Origin: Nemertoderma westbladi
Lineage: Eukaryota > Xenacoelomorpha > Nemertodermatida > Nemertodermatidae
Reading direction: 5' to 3'
DNA: 64,000 nucleotides
Assembly: GCA_032718475.1 (NCBI GenBank)
Contig: JAUCBJ010009105.1
Coordinates: forward strand, 1-64,000
Shown: piece after piece, positions 37,701 through 52,700 of the stretch
Numbering within the stretch: position 1 is the first letter of the stretch
Layout: each line of letters opens with the position of its first letter
The notes under the pieces: generated by a model
Database searches by the model: none
Told to the model about the DNA's origin: nothing
What the model saw: only the letters and a program-made list of their open reading frames with translations
Position numbers and translations under genes: made by a program

Positions 37701-40700
37701 GTTCGTTACGCACCTGTGATTGTTTCACCCTGAGGACGCTAATCTGTTCCTGAATTCTCTGGTGTTTAGTGTTCGTTACGCACCTGTGATTGTTTCACCC
37801 TGAGGACGCTAATCTGTTCCTGAATTCTCTGGTGTTTAGTGTTCGTTACGCACCTGTGATTGTTTCATCCTGAGGACGCTAATCTGTTCCTGAATTCTCT
37901 GGTGTTTAGTGTTCGTTACGCACCAGTGATTGTTTCATCCTGAGGACGCTAATCTGTTCCTGAATTCTCTGGTGTTTAGTGTTCGTTACGAACCAGTGAT
38001 TGTTTCATCCTGAGGACGCTAATCTGTTCCTGAATTCTCTGGTGTTTAGAGTTCGTTACGAACCAGTGATTGTTTCATCCTGAGGACGCTAATCTGTTCC
38101 TGAATTCTCTGGTGTTTAGTGTTCGTTACGAACCAGTGATTGTTTCATCCTGAGGACGCTAATCTGTTCCTGAATTCTCTGGTGTTTAGAGTTCGTTACG
38201 AACCAGTGATTGTTTCATCCTGAGGACGCTAATCTGTTCCTGAATTCTCTGGTGTTTAGTGTTCGTTACGAACCTGTGATTGTTTCATCCTGAGGACGCT
38301 AATCTGTTCCTGAATTCTCTGGTGTTTAGTGTTCGTTACGCACCTGTGATTGTTTCATCCTGAGGACGCTAATCTGTTCCTGAATTCTCTGGTGTTTAGT
38401 GTTCGTTACGCACCTGTGATTGTTTCATCCTGAGGACGCTAATCTGTTCCTGAATTCTCTGGTGTTTAGTGTTCGTTACGAACCTGTGATTGTTTCACCC
38501 TGAGGACGCTAATCTGTTCCTGAATTCTCTGGTGTTTAGTGTTCGTTACGAATCTGTGATTGTTTCATCCTGAGGACGCTAATCTGTTCCTGAATTCTCT
38601 GGTGTTTAGAGTTCGTTACGAACCAGTGATTGTTTCATCCTGAGGACGCTAATCTGTTCCTGAATTCTCTGGTGTTTAGTGTTCGTTACGCACCTGTGAT
38701 TGTTTCACCCTGAGGACGCTAATCTGTTCCTGAATTCTCTGGTGTTTAGTGTTCGTTACGCACCTGTGATTGTTTCATCCTGAGGACGCTAATCTGTTCC
38801 TGAATTCTCTGGTGTTTAGTGTTCGTTACGCACCTGTGATTGTTTCACCCTGAGGACGCTAATCTGTTCCTGAATTCTCTGGTGTTTAGTGTTCGTTACG
38901 CACCTGTGATTGTTTCATCCTGAGGACGCTAATCTGTTCCTGAATTCTCTGGTGTTTAGTGTTCGTTACGCACCTGTGATTGTTTCATCCTGAGGACGCT
39001 AATCTGTTCCTGAATTCTCTGGTGTTTAGTGTTCGTTACGCACCTGTGATTGTTTCATCCTGAGGACGCTAATCTGTTCCTGAATTCTCTGGTGTTTAGT
39101 GTTCGTTACGCACCTGTGATTGTTTCATCCTGAGGACGCTAATCTGTTCCTGAATTCTCTGGTGTTTAGTGTTCGTTACGCACCTGTGATTGTTTCATCC
39201 TGAGGACGCTAATCTGTTCCTGAATTCTCTGGTGTTTAGTGTTCGTTACGCACCTGTGATTGTTTCATCCTGAGGACGCTAATCTGTTCCTGAATTCTCT
39301 GGTGTTTAGTGTTCGTTACGCACCTGTGATTGTTTCATCCTGAGGACGCTAATCTGTTCCTGAATTCTCTGGTGTTTAGTGTTCGTTACGCACCTGTGAT
39401 TGTTTCATCCTGAGGACGCTAATCTGTTCCTGAATTCTCTGGTGTTTAGTGTTCGTTACGCACCTGTGATTGTTTCATCCTGAGGACGCTAATCTGTTCC
39501 TGAATTCTCTGGTGTTTAGTGTTCGTTACGCACCTGTGATTGTTTCATCCTGAGGACGCTAATCTGTTCCTGAATTCTCTGGTGTTTAGTGTTCGTTACG
39601 CACCTGTGATTGTTTCATCCTGAGGACGCTAATCTGTTCCTGAATTCTCTGGTGTTTAGTGTTCGTTACGCATCTGTGATTGTTTCATCCTGAGGACGCT
39701 AATCTGTTCCTGAATTCTCTGGTGTTTAGTGTTCGTTACGAACCTGTGATTGTTTCATCCTGAGGACGCTAATCTGTTCCTGAATTCTCTGGTGTTTAGT
39801 GTTCGTTACGCACCTGTGATTGTTTCATCCTGAGGACGCTAATCTGTTCCTGAATTCTCTGGTGTTTAGTGTTCGTTACGCACCTGTGATTGTTTCATCC
39901 TGAGGACGCTAATCTGTTCCTGAATTCTCTGGTGTTTAGTGTTCGTTACGCACCTGTGATTGTTTCATCCTGAGGACGCTAATCTGTTCCTGAATTCTCT
40001 GGTGTTTAGTGTTCGTTACGAACCTGTGATTGTTTCACCCTGAGGACGCTAATCTGTTCCTGAATTCTCTGGTGTTTAGTGTTCGTTACGCATCTGTGAT
40101 TGTTTCATCCTGAGGACGCTAATCTGTTCCTGAATTCTCTGGTGTTTAGTGTTCGTTACGAACCAGTGATTGTTTCATCCTGAGGACGCTAATCTGTTCC
40201 TGAATTCTCTGGTGTTTAGTGTTCGTTACGCACCTGTGATTGTTTCATCCTGAGGACGCTAATCTGTTCCTGAATTCTCTGGTGTTTAGTGTTCGTTACG
40301 CACCTGTGATTGTTTCATCCTGAGGACGCTAATCTGTTCCTGAATTCTCTGGTGTTTAGTGTTCGTTACGCACCTGTGATTGTTTCATCCTGAGGACGCT
40401 AATCTGTTCCTGAATTCTCTGGTGTTTAGTGTTCGTTACGCACCTGTGATTGTTTCATCCTGAGGACGCTAATCTGTTCCTGAATTCTCTGGTGTTTAGT
40501 GTTCGTTACGCACCTGTGATTGTTTCATCCTGAGGACGCTAATCTGTTCCTGAATTCTCTGGTGTTTAGTGTTCGTTACGCACCTGTGATTGTTTCATCC
40601 TGAGGACGCTAATCTGTTCCTGAATTCTCTGGTGTTTAGTGTTCGTTACGCACCTGTGATTGTTTCATCCTGAGGACGCTAATCTGTTCCTGAATTCTCT

Positions 40701-43700
40701 GGTGTTTAGTGTTCGTTACGCACCTGTGATTGTTTCATCCTGAGGACGCTAATCTGTTCCTGAATTCTCTGGTGTTTAGTGTTCGTTACGCACCTGTGAT
40801 TGTTTCATCCTGAGGACGCTAATCTGTTCCTGAATTCTCTGGTGTTTAGTGTTCGTTACGCACCTGTGATTGTTTCATCCTGAGGACGCTAATCTGTTCC
40901 TGAATTCTCTGGTGTTTAGTGTTCGTTACGCACCTGTGATTGTTTCATCCTGAGGACGCTAATCTGTTCCTGAATTCTCTGGTGTTTAGTGTTCGTTACG
41001 CACCTGTGATTGTTTCATCCTGAGGACGCTAATCTGTTCCTGAATTCTCTGGTGTTTAGTGTTCGTTACGCATCTGTGATTGTTTCATCCTGAGGACGCT
41101 AATCTGTTCCTGAATTCTCTGGTGTTTAGTGTTCGTTACGCACCTGTGATTGTTTCATCCTGAGGACGCTAATCTGTTCCTGAATTCTCTGGTGTTTAGT
41201 GTTCGTTACGCACCTGTGATTGTTTCATCCTGAGGACGCTAATCTGTTCCTGAATTCTCTGGTGTTTAGTGTTCGTTACGCACCTGTGATTGTTTCATCC
41301 TGAGGACGCTAATCTGTTCCTGAATTCTCTGGTGTTTAGTGTTCGTTACGCACCTGTGATTGTTTCATCCTGAGGACGCTAATCTGTTCCTGAATTCTCT
41401 GGTGTTTAGTGTTCGTTACGCACCTGTGATTGTTTCATCCTGAGGACGCTAATCTGTTCCTGAATTCTCTGGTGTTTAGTGTTCGTTACGCACCTGTGAT
41501 TGTTTCATCCTGAGGACGCTAATCTGTTCCTGAATTCTCTGGTGTTTAGTGTTCGTTACGCACCTGTGATTGTTTCATCCTGAGGACGCTAATCTGTTCC
41601 TGAATTCTCTGGTGTTTAGTGTTCGTTACGAACCTGTGATTGTTTCATCCTGAGGACGCTAATCTGTTCCTGAATTCTCTGGTGTTTAGTGTTCGTTACG
41701 CACCTGTGATTGTTTCATCCTGAGGACGCTAATCTGTTCCTGAATTCTCTGGTGTTTAGTGTTCGTTACGCACCTGTGATTGTTTCACCCTGAGGACGCT
41801 AATCTGTTCCTGAATTCTCTGGTGTTTAGTGTTCGTTACGCACCTGTGATTGTTTCACCCTGAGGACGCTAATCTGTTCCTGAATTCTCTGGTGTTTAGT
41901 GTTCGTTACGCACCTGTGATTGTTTCACCCTGAGGACGCTAATCTGTTCCTGAATTCTCTGGTGTTTAGTGTTCGTTACGCACCTGTGATTGTTTCATCC
42001 TGAGGACGCTAATCTGTTCCTGAATTCTCTGGTGTTTAGTGTTCGTTACGCACCAGTGATTGTTTCATCCTGAGGACGCTAATCTGTTCCTGAATTCTCT
42101 GGTGTTTAGTGTTCGTTACGAACCAGTGATTGTTTCATCCTGAGGACGCTAATCTGTTCCTGAATTCTCTGGTGTTTAGTGTTCGTTACGCACCTGTGAT
42201 TGTTTCACCCTGAGGACGCTAATCTGTTCCTGAATTCTCTGGTGTTTAGTGTTCGTTACGCACCTGTGATTGTTTCATCCTGAGGACGCTAATCTGTTCC
42301 TGAATTCTCTGGTGTTTAGTGTTCGTTACGCACCTGTGATTGTTTCATCCTGAGGACGCTAATCTGTTCCTGAATTCTCTGGTGTTTAGTGTTCGTTACG
42401 CACCTGTGATTGTTTCATCCTGAGGACGCTAATCTGTTCCTGAATTCTCTGGTGTTTAGTGTTCGTTACGCACCTGTGATTGTTTCACCCTGAGGACGCT
42501 AATCTGTTCCTGAATTCTCTGGTGTTTAGTGTTCGTTACGCACCTGTGATTGTTTCATNNNNNNNNNNNNNNNNNNNNNNNNNNNNNNNNNNNNNNNNNN
42601 NNNNNNNNNNNNNNNNNNNNNNNNNNNNNNNNNNNNNNNNNNNNNNNNNNNNNNNNNNGTGATTGTTTCATCCTGAGGACGCTAATCTGTTCCTGAATTC
42701 TCTGGTGTTTAGTGTTCGTTACGCACCTGTGATTGTTTCATCCTGAGGACGCTAATCTGTTCCTGAATTCTCTGGTGTTTAGTGTTCGTTACGCACCTGT
42801 GATTGTTTCATCCTGAGGACGCTAATCTGTTCCTGAATTCTCTGGTGTTTAGTGTTCGTTACGCACCTGTGATTGTTTCATCCTGAGGACGCTAATCTGT
42901 TCCTGAATTCTCTGGTGTTTAGTGTTCGTTACGCACCTGTGATTGTTTCATCCTGAGGACGCTAATCTGTTCCTGAATTCTCTGGTGTTTAGTGTTCGTT
43001 ACGAACCTGTGATTGTTTCATCCTGAGGACGCTAATCTGTTCCTGAATTCTCTGGTGTTTAGTGTTCGTTACGCACCTGTGATTGTTTCATCCTGAGGAC
43101 GCTAATCTGTTCCTGAATTCTCTGGTGTTTAGTGTTCGTTACGCACCTGTGATTGTTTCATCCTGAGGACGCTAATCTGTTCCTGAATTCTCTGGTGTTT
43201 AGTGTTCGTTACGCACCTGTGATTGTTTCATCCTGAGGACGCTAATCTGTTCCTGAATTCTCTGGTGTTTAGTGTTCGTTACGCACCTGTGATTGTTTCA
43301 TCCTGAGGACGCTAATCTGTTCCTGAATTCTCTGGTGTTTAGTGTTCGTTACGCACCTGTGATTGTTTCATCCTGAGGACGCTAATCTGTTCCTGAATTC
43401 TCTGGTGTTTAGTGTTCGTTACGCACCTGTGATTGTTTCATCCTGAGGACGCTAATCTGTTCCTGAATTCTCTGGTGTTTAGTGTTCGTTACGCACCTGT
43501 GATTGTTTCATCCTGAGGACGCTAATCTGTTCCTGAATTCTCTGGTGTTTAGTGTTCGTTACGCACCTGTGATTGTTTCATCCTGAGGACGCTAATCTGT
43601 TCCTGAATTCTCTGGTGTTTAGTGTTCGTTACGCACCTGTGATTGTTTCATCCTGAGGACGCTAATCTGTTCCTGAATTCTCTGGTGTTTAGTGTTCGTT

Positions 43701-46700
43701 ACGCACCTGTGATTGTTTCATCCTGAGGACGCTAATCTGTTCCTGAATTCTCTGGTGTTTAGTGTTCGTTACGCACCTGTGATTGTTTCATCCTGAGGAC
43801 GCTAATCTGTTCCTGAATTCTCTGGTGTTTAGTGTTCGTTACGCACCTGTGATTGTTTCATCCTGAGGACGCTAATCTGTTCCTGAATTCTCTGGTGTTT
43901 AGTGTTCGTTACGCACCTGTGATTGTTTCATCCTGAGGACGCTAATCTGTTCCTGAATTCTCTGGTGTTTAGTGTTCGTTACGCATCTGTGATTGTTTCA
44001 TCCTGAGGACGCTAATCTGTTCCTGAATTCTCTGGTGTTTAGTGTTCGTTACGAACCTGTGATTGTTTCATCCTGAGGACGCTAATCTGTTCCTGAATTC
44101 TCTGGTGTTTAGTGTTCGTTACGCACCTGTGATTGTTTCATCCTGAGGACGCTAATCTGTTCCTGAATTCTCTGGTGTTTAGTGTTCGTTACGCACCTGT
44201 GATTGTTTCATCCTGAGGACGCTAATCTGTTCCTGAATTCTCTGGTGTTTAGTGTTCGTTACGCACCTGTGATTGTTTCATCCTGAGGACGCTAATCTGT
44301 TCCTGAATTCTCTGGTGTTTAGTGTTCGTTACGCACCTGTGATTGTTTCATCCTGAGGACGCTAATCTGTTCCTGAATTCTCTGGTGTTTAGTGTTCGTT
44401 ACGCACCTGTGATTGTTTCATCCTGAGGACGCTAATCTGTTCCTGAATTCTCTGGTGTTTAGTGTTCGTTACGAATCTGTGATTGTTTCATCCTGAGGAC
44501 GCTAATCTGTTCCTGAATTCTCTGGTGTTTAGAGTTCGTTACGAACCAGTGATTGTTTCATCCTGAGGACGCTAATCTGTTCCTGAATTCTCTGGTGTTT
44601 AGTGTTCGTTACGCACCTGTGATTGTTTCACCCTGAGGACGCTAATCTGTTCCTGAATTCTCTGGTGTTTAGTGTTCGTTACGCACCTGTGATTGTTTCA
44701 TCCTGAGGACGCTAATCTGTTCCTGAATTCTCTGGTGTTTAGTGTTCGTTACGCACCTGTGATTGTTTCACCCTGAGGACGCTAATCTGTTCCTGAATTC
44801 TCTGGTGTTTAGTGTTCGTTACGCACCTGTGATTGTTTCATCCTGAGGACGCTAATCTGTTCCTGAATTCTCTGGTGTTTAGTGTTCGTTACGCACCTGT
44901 GATTGTTTCATCCTGAGGACGCTAATCTGTTCCTGAATTCTCTGGTGTTTAGTGTTCGTTACGCACCTGTGATTGTTTCATCCTGAGGACGCTAATCTGT
45001 TCCTGAATTCTCTGGTGTTTAGTGTTCGTTACGCACCTGTGATTGTTTCACCCTGAGGACGCTAATCTGTTCCTGAATTCTCTGGTGTTTAGTGTTCGTT
45101 ACGCACCTGTGATTGTTTCATCCTGAGGACGCTAATCTGTTCCTGAATTCTCTGGTGTTTAGTGTTCGTTACGCACCTGTGATTGTTTCATCCTGAGGAC
45201 GCTAATCTGTTCCTGAATTCTCTGGTGTTTAGTGTTCGTTACGAACCTGTGATTGTTTCATCCTGAGGACGCTAATCTGTTCCTGAATTCTCTGGTGTTT
45301 AGTGTTCGTTACGCACCTGTGATTGTTTCATCCTGAGGACGCTAATCTGTTCCTGAATTCTCTGGTGTTTAGTGTTCGTTACGCATCTGTGATTGTTTCA
45401 TCCTGAGGACGCTAATCTGTTCCTGAATTCTCTGGTGTTTAGTGTTCGTTACGCATCTGTGATTGTTTCATCCTGAGGACGCTAATCTGTTCCTGAATTC
45501 TCTGGTGTTTAGTGTTCGTTACGCACCTGTGATTGTTTCATCCTGAGGACGCTAATCTGTTCCTGAATTCTCTGGTGTTTAGTGTTCGTTACGCACCTGT
45601 GATTGTTTCATCCTGAGGACGCTAATCTGTTCCTGAATTCTCTGGTGTTTAGTGTTCGTTACGCACCTGTGATTGTTTCATCCTGAGGACGCTAATCTGT
45701 TCCTGAATTCTCTGGTGTTTAGTGTTCGTTACGCATCTGTGATTGTTTCATCCTGAGGACGCTAATCTGTTCTTGAATTCTCTGGTGTTTAGTGTTCGTT
45801 ACGCACCTGTGATTGTTTCATCCTGAGGACGCTAATCTGTTCCTGAATTCTCTGGTGTTTAGTGTTCGTTACGCATCTGTGATTGTTTCATCCTGAGGAC
45901 GCTAATCTGTTCCTGAATTCTCTGGTGTTTAGTGTTCGTTACGAACCTGTGATTGTTTCATCCTTAGGACGCTAATCTGTTCCTGAATTCTCTGGTGTTT
46001 AGTGTTCGTTACGCACCTGTGATTGTTTCATCCTGAGGACGCTAATCTGTTCCTGAATTCTCTGGTGTTTAGTGTTCGTTACGCACCTGTGATTGTTTCA
46101 TCCTGAGGACGGTAATCTGTTCCTGAATTCTCTGGTGTTTAGTGTTCGTTACGCACCTGTGATTGTTTCACCCTGAGGACGCTAATCTGTTCCTGAATTC
46201 TCTGGTGTTTAGTGTTCGTTACGCACCTGTGATTGTTTCATTCTGAGGACGCTAATCTGTTCTTGAATTCTCTGGTGTTTAGTGTTCGTTACGCACATGT
46301 GATTGTTTCATCCTGAGGACGCTAATCTGTTCCTGAATTCTCGGGTGTTTAGTGTTCGTTACGCATCTGTGATTGTTTCATCCTGAGGACGCTAATCTGT
46401 TCCTGAATTCTCTGGTGTTTAGTGTTCGTTACGAACCTGTGATTGTTTCATCCTTAGGACGCTAATCTGTTCCTGAATTCTCTGGTGTTTAGTGTTCGTT
46501 ACGCACCTGTGATTGTTTCATCCTGAGGACGCTAATCTGTTCCTGAATTCTCTGGTGTTTAGTGTTCGTTACGCACCTGTGATTGTTTCATCCTGAGGAC
46601 GCTAATCTGTTCCTGAATTCTCTGGTGTTTAGTGTTCGTTACGCACCTGTGATTGTTTCACCCTGAGGACGCTAATCTGTTCCTGAATTCTCTGGTGTTT

Positions 46701-49700
46701 AGTGTTCGTTACGCACCTGTGATTGTTTCATCCTGAGGACGCTAATCTGTTCCTGAATTCTCTGGTGTTTAGTGTTCGTTACGAACATGTGATTGTTTCA
46801 TCCTGAGGACGCTAATCTGTTCCTGAATTCTCTGGTGTTTAGTGTTCGTTACGAACATGTGATTGTTTCATCCTGAGGACGCTAATCTGTTCCTGAATTC
46901 TCTGGTGTTTAGTGTTCGTTACGCACCTGTGATTGTTTCACCCTGAGGACGCTAATCTGTTCCTGAATTCTCTGGTGTTTAGTGTTCGTTACGCACCTGT
47001 GATTGTTTCACCCTGAGGACGCTAATCTGTTCCTGAATTCTCTGGTGTTTAGTGTTCGTTACGCACCTGTGATTGTTTCACCCTGAGGACGCTAATCTGT
47101 TCCTGAATTCTCTGGTGTTTAGTGTTCGTTACGCACCTGTGATTGTTTCATCCTGAGGACGCTAATCTGTTCCTGAATTCTCTGGTGTTTAGTGTTCGTT
47201 ACGCACCAGTGATTGTTTCATCCTGAGGACGCTAATCTGTTCCTGAATTCTCTGGTGTTTAGTGTTCGTTACGAACCAGTGATTGTTTCATCCTGAGGAC
47301 GCTAATCTGTTCCTGAATTCTCTGGTGTTTAGAGTTCGTTACGAACCAGTGATTGTTTCATCCTGAGGACGCTAATCTGTTCCTGAATTCTCTGGTGTTT
47401 AGTGTTCGTTACGAACCAGTGATTGTTTCATCCTGAGGACGGTAATCTGTTCCTGAATTCTCTGGTGTTTAGAGTTCGTTACGAACCAGTGATTGTTTCA
47501 TCCTGAGGACGCTAATCTGTTCCTGAATTCTCTGGTGTTTAGTGTTCGTTACGAACCTGTGATTGTTTCATCTTGAGGACGCTAATCTGTTCCTGAATTC
47601 TCTGGTGTTTAGTGTTCGTTACGCACCTGTGATTGTTTCATCCTGAGGACGCTAATCTGTTCCTGAATTCTCTGGTGTTTAGTGTTCGTTACGCACCTGT
47701 GATTGTTTCATCCTGAGGACGCTAATCTGTTCCTGAATTCTCTGGTGTTTAGTGTTCGTTACGAACCTGTGATTGTTTCACCCTGAGGACGCTAATCTGT
47801 TCCTGAATTCTCTGGTGTTTAGTGTTCGTTACGAATCTGTGATTGTTTCATCCTGAGGACGCTAATCTGTTCCTGAATTCTCTGGTGTTTAGAGTTCGTT
47901 ACGAACCAGTGATTGTTTCATCCTGAGGACGCTAATCTGTTCCTGAATTCTCTGGTGTTTAGTGTTCGTTACGCACCTGTGATTGTTTCACCCTGAGGAC
48001 GCTAATCTGTTCCTGAATTCTCTGGTGTTTAGTGTTCGTTACGCACCTGTGATTGTTTCATCCTGAGGACGCTAATCTGTTCCTGAATTCTCTGGTGTTT
48101 AGTGTTCGTTACGCACCTGTGATTGTTTCACCCTGAGGACGCTAATCTGTTCCTGAATTCTCTGGTGTTTAGTGTTCGTTACGCACCTGTGATTGTTTCA
48201 TCCTGAGGACGCTAATCTGTTCCTGAATTCTCTGGTGTTTAGTGTTCGTTACGCACCTGTGATTGTTTCATCCTGAGGACGCTAATCTGTTCCTGAATTC
48301 TCTGGTGTTTAGTGTTCGTTACGCACCTGTGATTGTTTCATCCTGAGGACGCTAATCTGTTCCTGAATTCTCTGGTGTTTAGTGTTCGTTACGCACCTGT
48401 GATTGTTTCACCCTGAGGACGCTAATCTGTTCCTGAATTCTCTGGTGTTTAGTGTTCGTTACGCACCTGTGATTGTTTCATCCTGAGGACGCTAATCTGT
48501 TCCTGAATTCTCTGGTGTTTAGTGTTCGTTACGCACCTGTGATTGTTTCATCCTGAGGACGCTAATCTGTTCCTGAATTCTCTGGTGTTTAGTGTTCGTT
48601 ACGCACCTGTGATTGTTTCATCCTGAGGACGCTAATCTGTTCCTGAATTCTCTGGTGTTTAGTGTTCGTTACGCATCTGTGATTGTTTCATCCTGAGGAC
48701 GCTAATCTGTTACTGAATTCTCTGGTGTTTAGTGTTCGTTACGCACCTGTGATTGTTTCATCCTGAGGACGCTAATCTGTTCCTGAATTCTCTGGTGTTT
48801 AGTGTTCGTTACGAACCTGTGATTGTTTCATCCTGAGGACGCTAATCTGTTCCTGAATTCTCTGGTGTTTAGTGTTCGTTACGAATCTGTGATTGTTTCA
48901 TCCTGAGGACGCTAATCTGTTCCTGAATTCTCTGGTGTTTAGTGTTCGTTACGCATCTGTGATTGTTTCATCCTGAGGACGCTAATCTGTTCCTGAATTC
49001 TCTGGTGTTTAGTGTTCGTTACGCACCTGTGATTGTTTCATCCTGAGGACGCTAATCTGTTCCTGAATTCTCTGGTGTTTAGTGTTCGTTACGCATCTGT
49101 GATTGTTTCATCCTGAGGACGCTAATCTGTTCCTGAATTCTCTGGTGTTTAGTGTTCGTTACGCACCTGTGATTGTTTCATCCTGAGGACGCTAATCTGT
49201 TCCTGAATTCTCTGGTGTTTAGTGTTCGTTACGCACCTGTGATTGTTTCATCCTGAGGACGCTAATCTGTTCCTGAATTCTCTAGTGTTTAGTGTTCGTT
49301 ACGCACCTGTGATTGTTTCATCCTGAGGACGCTAATCTGTTCCTGAATTCTCTGGTGTTTAGTGTTCGTTACGAATCTGTGATTGTTTCATCCTGAGGAC
49401 GCTAATCTGTTCCTGAATTCTCTGGTGTTTAGAGTTCGTTACGAACCAGTGATTGTTTCATCCTGAGGACGCTAATCTGTTCCTGAATTCTCTGGTGTTT
49501 AGTGTTCGTTACGCACCTGTGATTGTTTCACCCTGAGGACGCTAATCTGTTCCTGAATTCTCTGGTGTTTAGTGTTCGTTACGCACCTGTGATTGTTTCA
49601 TCCTGAGGACGCTAATCTGTTCCTGAATTCTCTGGTGTTTAGTGTTCGTTACGCACCTGTGATTGTTTCACCCTGAGGACGCTAATCTGTTCCTGAATTC

Positions 49701-52700
49701 TCTGGTGTTTAGTGTTCGTTACGCACCTGTGATTGTTTCATCCTGAGGACGCTAATCTGTTCCTGAATTCTCTGGTGTTTAGTGTTCGTTACGCACCTGT
49801 GATTGTTTCATCCTGAGGACGCTAATCTGTTCCTGAATTCTCTGGTGTTTAGTGTTCGTTACGCACCTGTGATTGTTTCATCCTGAGGACGCTAATCTGT
49901 TCCTGAATTCTCTGGTGTTTAGTGTTCGTTACGCACCTGTGATTGTTTCACCCTGAGGACGCTAATCTGTTCCTGAATTCTCTGGTGTTTAGTGTTCGTT
50001 ACGCACCTGTGATTGTTTCATCCTGAGGACGCTAATCTGTTCCTGAATTCTCTGGTGTTTAGTGTTCGTTACGCACCTGTGATTGTTTCATCCTGAGGAC
50101 GCTAATCTGTTCCTGAATTCTCTGGTGTTTAGTGTTCGTTACGAACCTGTGATTGTTTCATCCTGAGGACGCTAATCTGTTCCTGAATTCTCTGGTGTTT
50201 AGTGTTCGTTACGCACCTGTGATTGTTTCATCCTGAGGACGCTAATCTGTTCCTGAATTCTCTGGTGTTTAGTGTTCGTTACGCATCTGTGATTGTTTCA
50301 TCCTGAGGACGCTAATCTGTTCCTGAATTCTCTGGTGTTTAGTGTTCGTTACGCATCTGTGATTGTTTCATCCTGAGGACGCTAATCTGTTCCTGAATTC
50401 TCTGGTGTTTAGTGTTCGTTACGCACCTGTGATTGTTTCATCCTGAGGACGCTAATCTGTTCCTGAATTCTCTGGTGTTTAGTGTTCGTTACGCACCTGT
50501 GATTGTTTCATCCTGAGGACGCTAATCTGTTCCTGAATTCTCTGGTGTTTAGTGTTCGTTACGCACCTGTGATTGTTTCATCCTGAGGACGCTAATCTGT
50601 TCCTGAATTCTCTGGTGTTTAGTGTTCGTTACGCATCTGTGATTGTTTCATCCTGAGGACGCTAATCTGTTCTTGAATTCTCTGGTGTTTAGTGTTCGTT
50701 ACGCACCTGTGATTGTTTCATCCTGAGGACGCTAATCTGTTCCTGAATTCTCTGGTGTTTAGTGTTCGTTACGCATCTGTGATTGTTTCATCCTGAGGAC
50801 GCTAATCTGTTCCTGAATTCTCTGGTGTTTAGTGTTCGTTACGAACCTGTGATTGTTTCATCCTTAGGACGCTAATCTGTTCCTGAATTCTCTGGTGTTT
50901 AGTGTTCGTTACGCACCTGTGATTGTTTCATCCTGAGGACGCTAATCTGTTCCTGAATTCTCTGGTGTTTAGTGTTCGTTACGCACCTGTGATTGTTTCA
51001 TCCTGAGGACGGTAATCTGTTCCTGAATTCTCTGGTGTTTAGTGTTCGTTACGCACCTGTGATTGTTTCACCCTGAGGACGCTAATCTGTTCCTGAATTC
51101 TCTGGTGTTTAGTGTTCGTTACGCACCTGTGATTGTTTCATTCTGAGGACGCTAATCTGTTCTTGAATTCTCTGGTGTTTAGTGTTCGTTACGCACATGT
51201 GATTGTTTCATCCTGAGGACGCTAATCTGTTCCTGAATTCTCGGGTGTTTAGTGTTCGTTACGCATCTGTGATTGTTTCATCCTGAGGACGCTAATCTGT
51301 TCCTGAATTCTCTGGTGTTTAGTGTTCGTTACGAACCTGTGATTGTTTCATCCTTAGGACGCTAATCTGTTCCTGAATTCTCTGGTGTTTAGTGTTCGTT
51401 ACGCACCTGTGATTGTTTCATCCTGAGGACGCTAATCTGTTCCTGAATTCTCTGGTGTTTAGTGTTCGTTACGCACCTGTGATTGTTTCATCCTGAGGAC
51501 GCTAATCTGTTCCTGAATTCTCTGGTGTTTAGTGTTCGTTACGCACCTGTGATTGTTTCACCCTGAGGACGCTAATCTGTTCCTGAATTCTCTGGTGTTT
51601 AGTGTTCGTTACGCACCTGTGATTGTTTCATCCTGAGGACGCTAATCTGTTCCTGAATTCTCTGGTGTTTAGTGTTCGTTACGAACATGTGATTGTTTCA
51701 TCCTGAGGACGCTAATCTGTTCCTGAATTCTCTGGTGTTTAGTGTTCGTTACGAACATGTGATTGTTTCATCCTGAGGACGCTAATCTGTTCCTGAATTC
51801 TCTGGTGTTTAGTGTTCGTTACGCACCTGTGATTGTTTCACCCTGAGGACGCTAATCTGTTCCTGAATTCTCTGGTGTTTAGTGTTCGTTACGCACCTGT
51901 GATTGTTTCACCCTGAGGACGCTAATCTGTTCCTGAATTCTCTGGTGTTTAGTGTTCGTTACGCACCTGTGATTGTTTCACCCTGAGGACGCTAATCTGT
52001 TCCTGAATTCTCTGGTGTTTAGTGTTCGTTACGCACCTGTGATTGTTTCATCCTGAGGACGCTAATCTGTTCCTGAATTCTCTGGTGTTTAGTGTTCGTT
52101 ACGCACCAGTGATTGTTTCATCCTGAGGACGCTAATCTGTTCCTGAATTCTCTGGTGTTTAGTGTTCGTTACGAACCAGTGATTGTTTCATCCTGAGGAC
52201 GCTAATCTGTTCCTGAATTCTCTGGTGTTTAGAGTTCGTTACGAACCAGTGATTGTTTCATCCTGAGGACGCTAATCTGTTCCTGAATTCTCTGGTGTTT
52301 AGTGTTCGTTACGAACCAGTGATTGTTTCATCCTGAGGACGGTAATCTGTTCCTGAATTCTCTGGTGTTTAGAGTTCGTTACGAACCAGTGATTGTTTCA
52401 TCCTGAGGACGCTAATCTGTTCCTGAATTCTCTGGTGTTTAGTGTTCGTTACGAACCTGTGATTGTTTCATCTTGAGGACGCTAATCTGTTCCTGAATTC
52501 TCTGGTGTTTAGTGTTCGTTACGCACCTGTGATTGTTTCATCCTGAGGACGCTAATCTGTTCCTGAATTCTCTGGTGTTTAGTGTTCGTTACGCACCTGT
52601 GATTGTTTCATCCTGAGGACGCTAATCTGTTCCTGAATTCTCTGGTGTTTAGTGTTCGTTACGAACCTGTGATTGTTTCACCCTGAGGACGCTAATCTGT

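Noticed and set aside
42480-42662. Short ORF running into the gap
   Set aside because: Artefact of N translated as X within satellite sequence.
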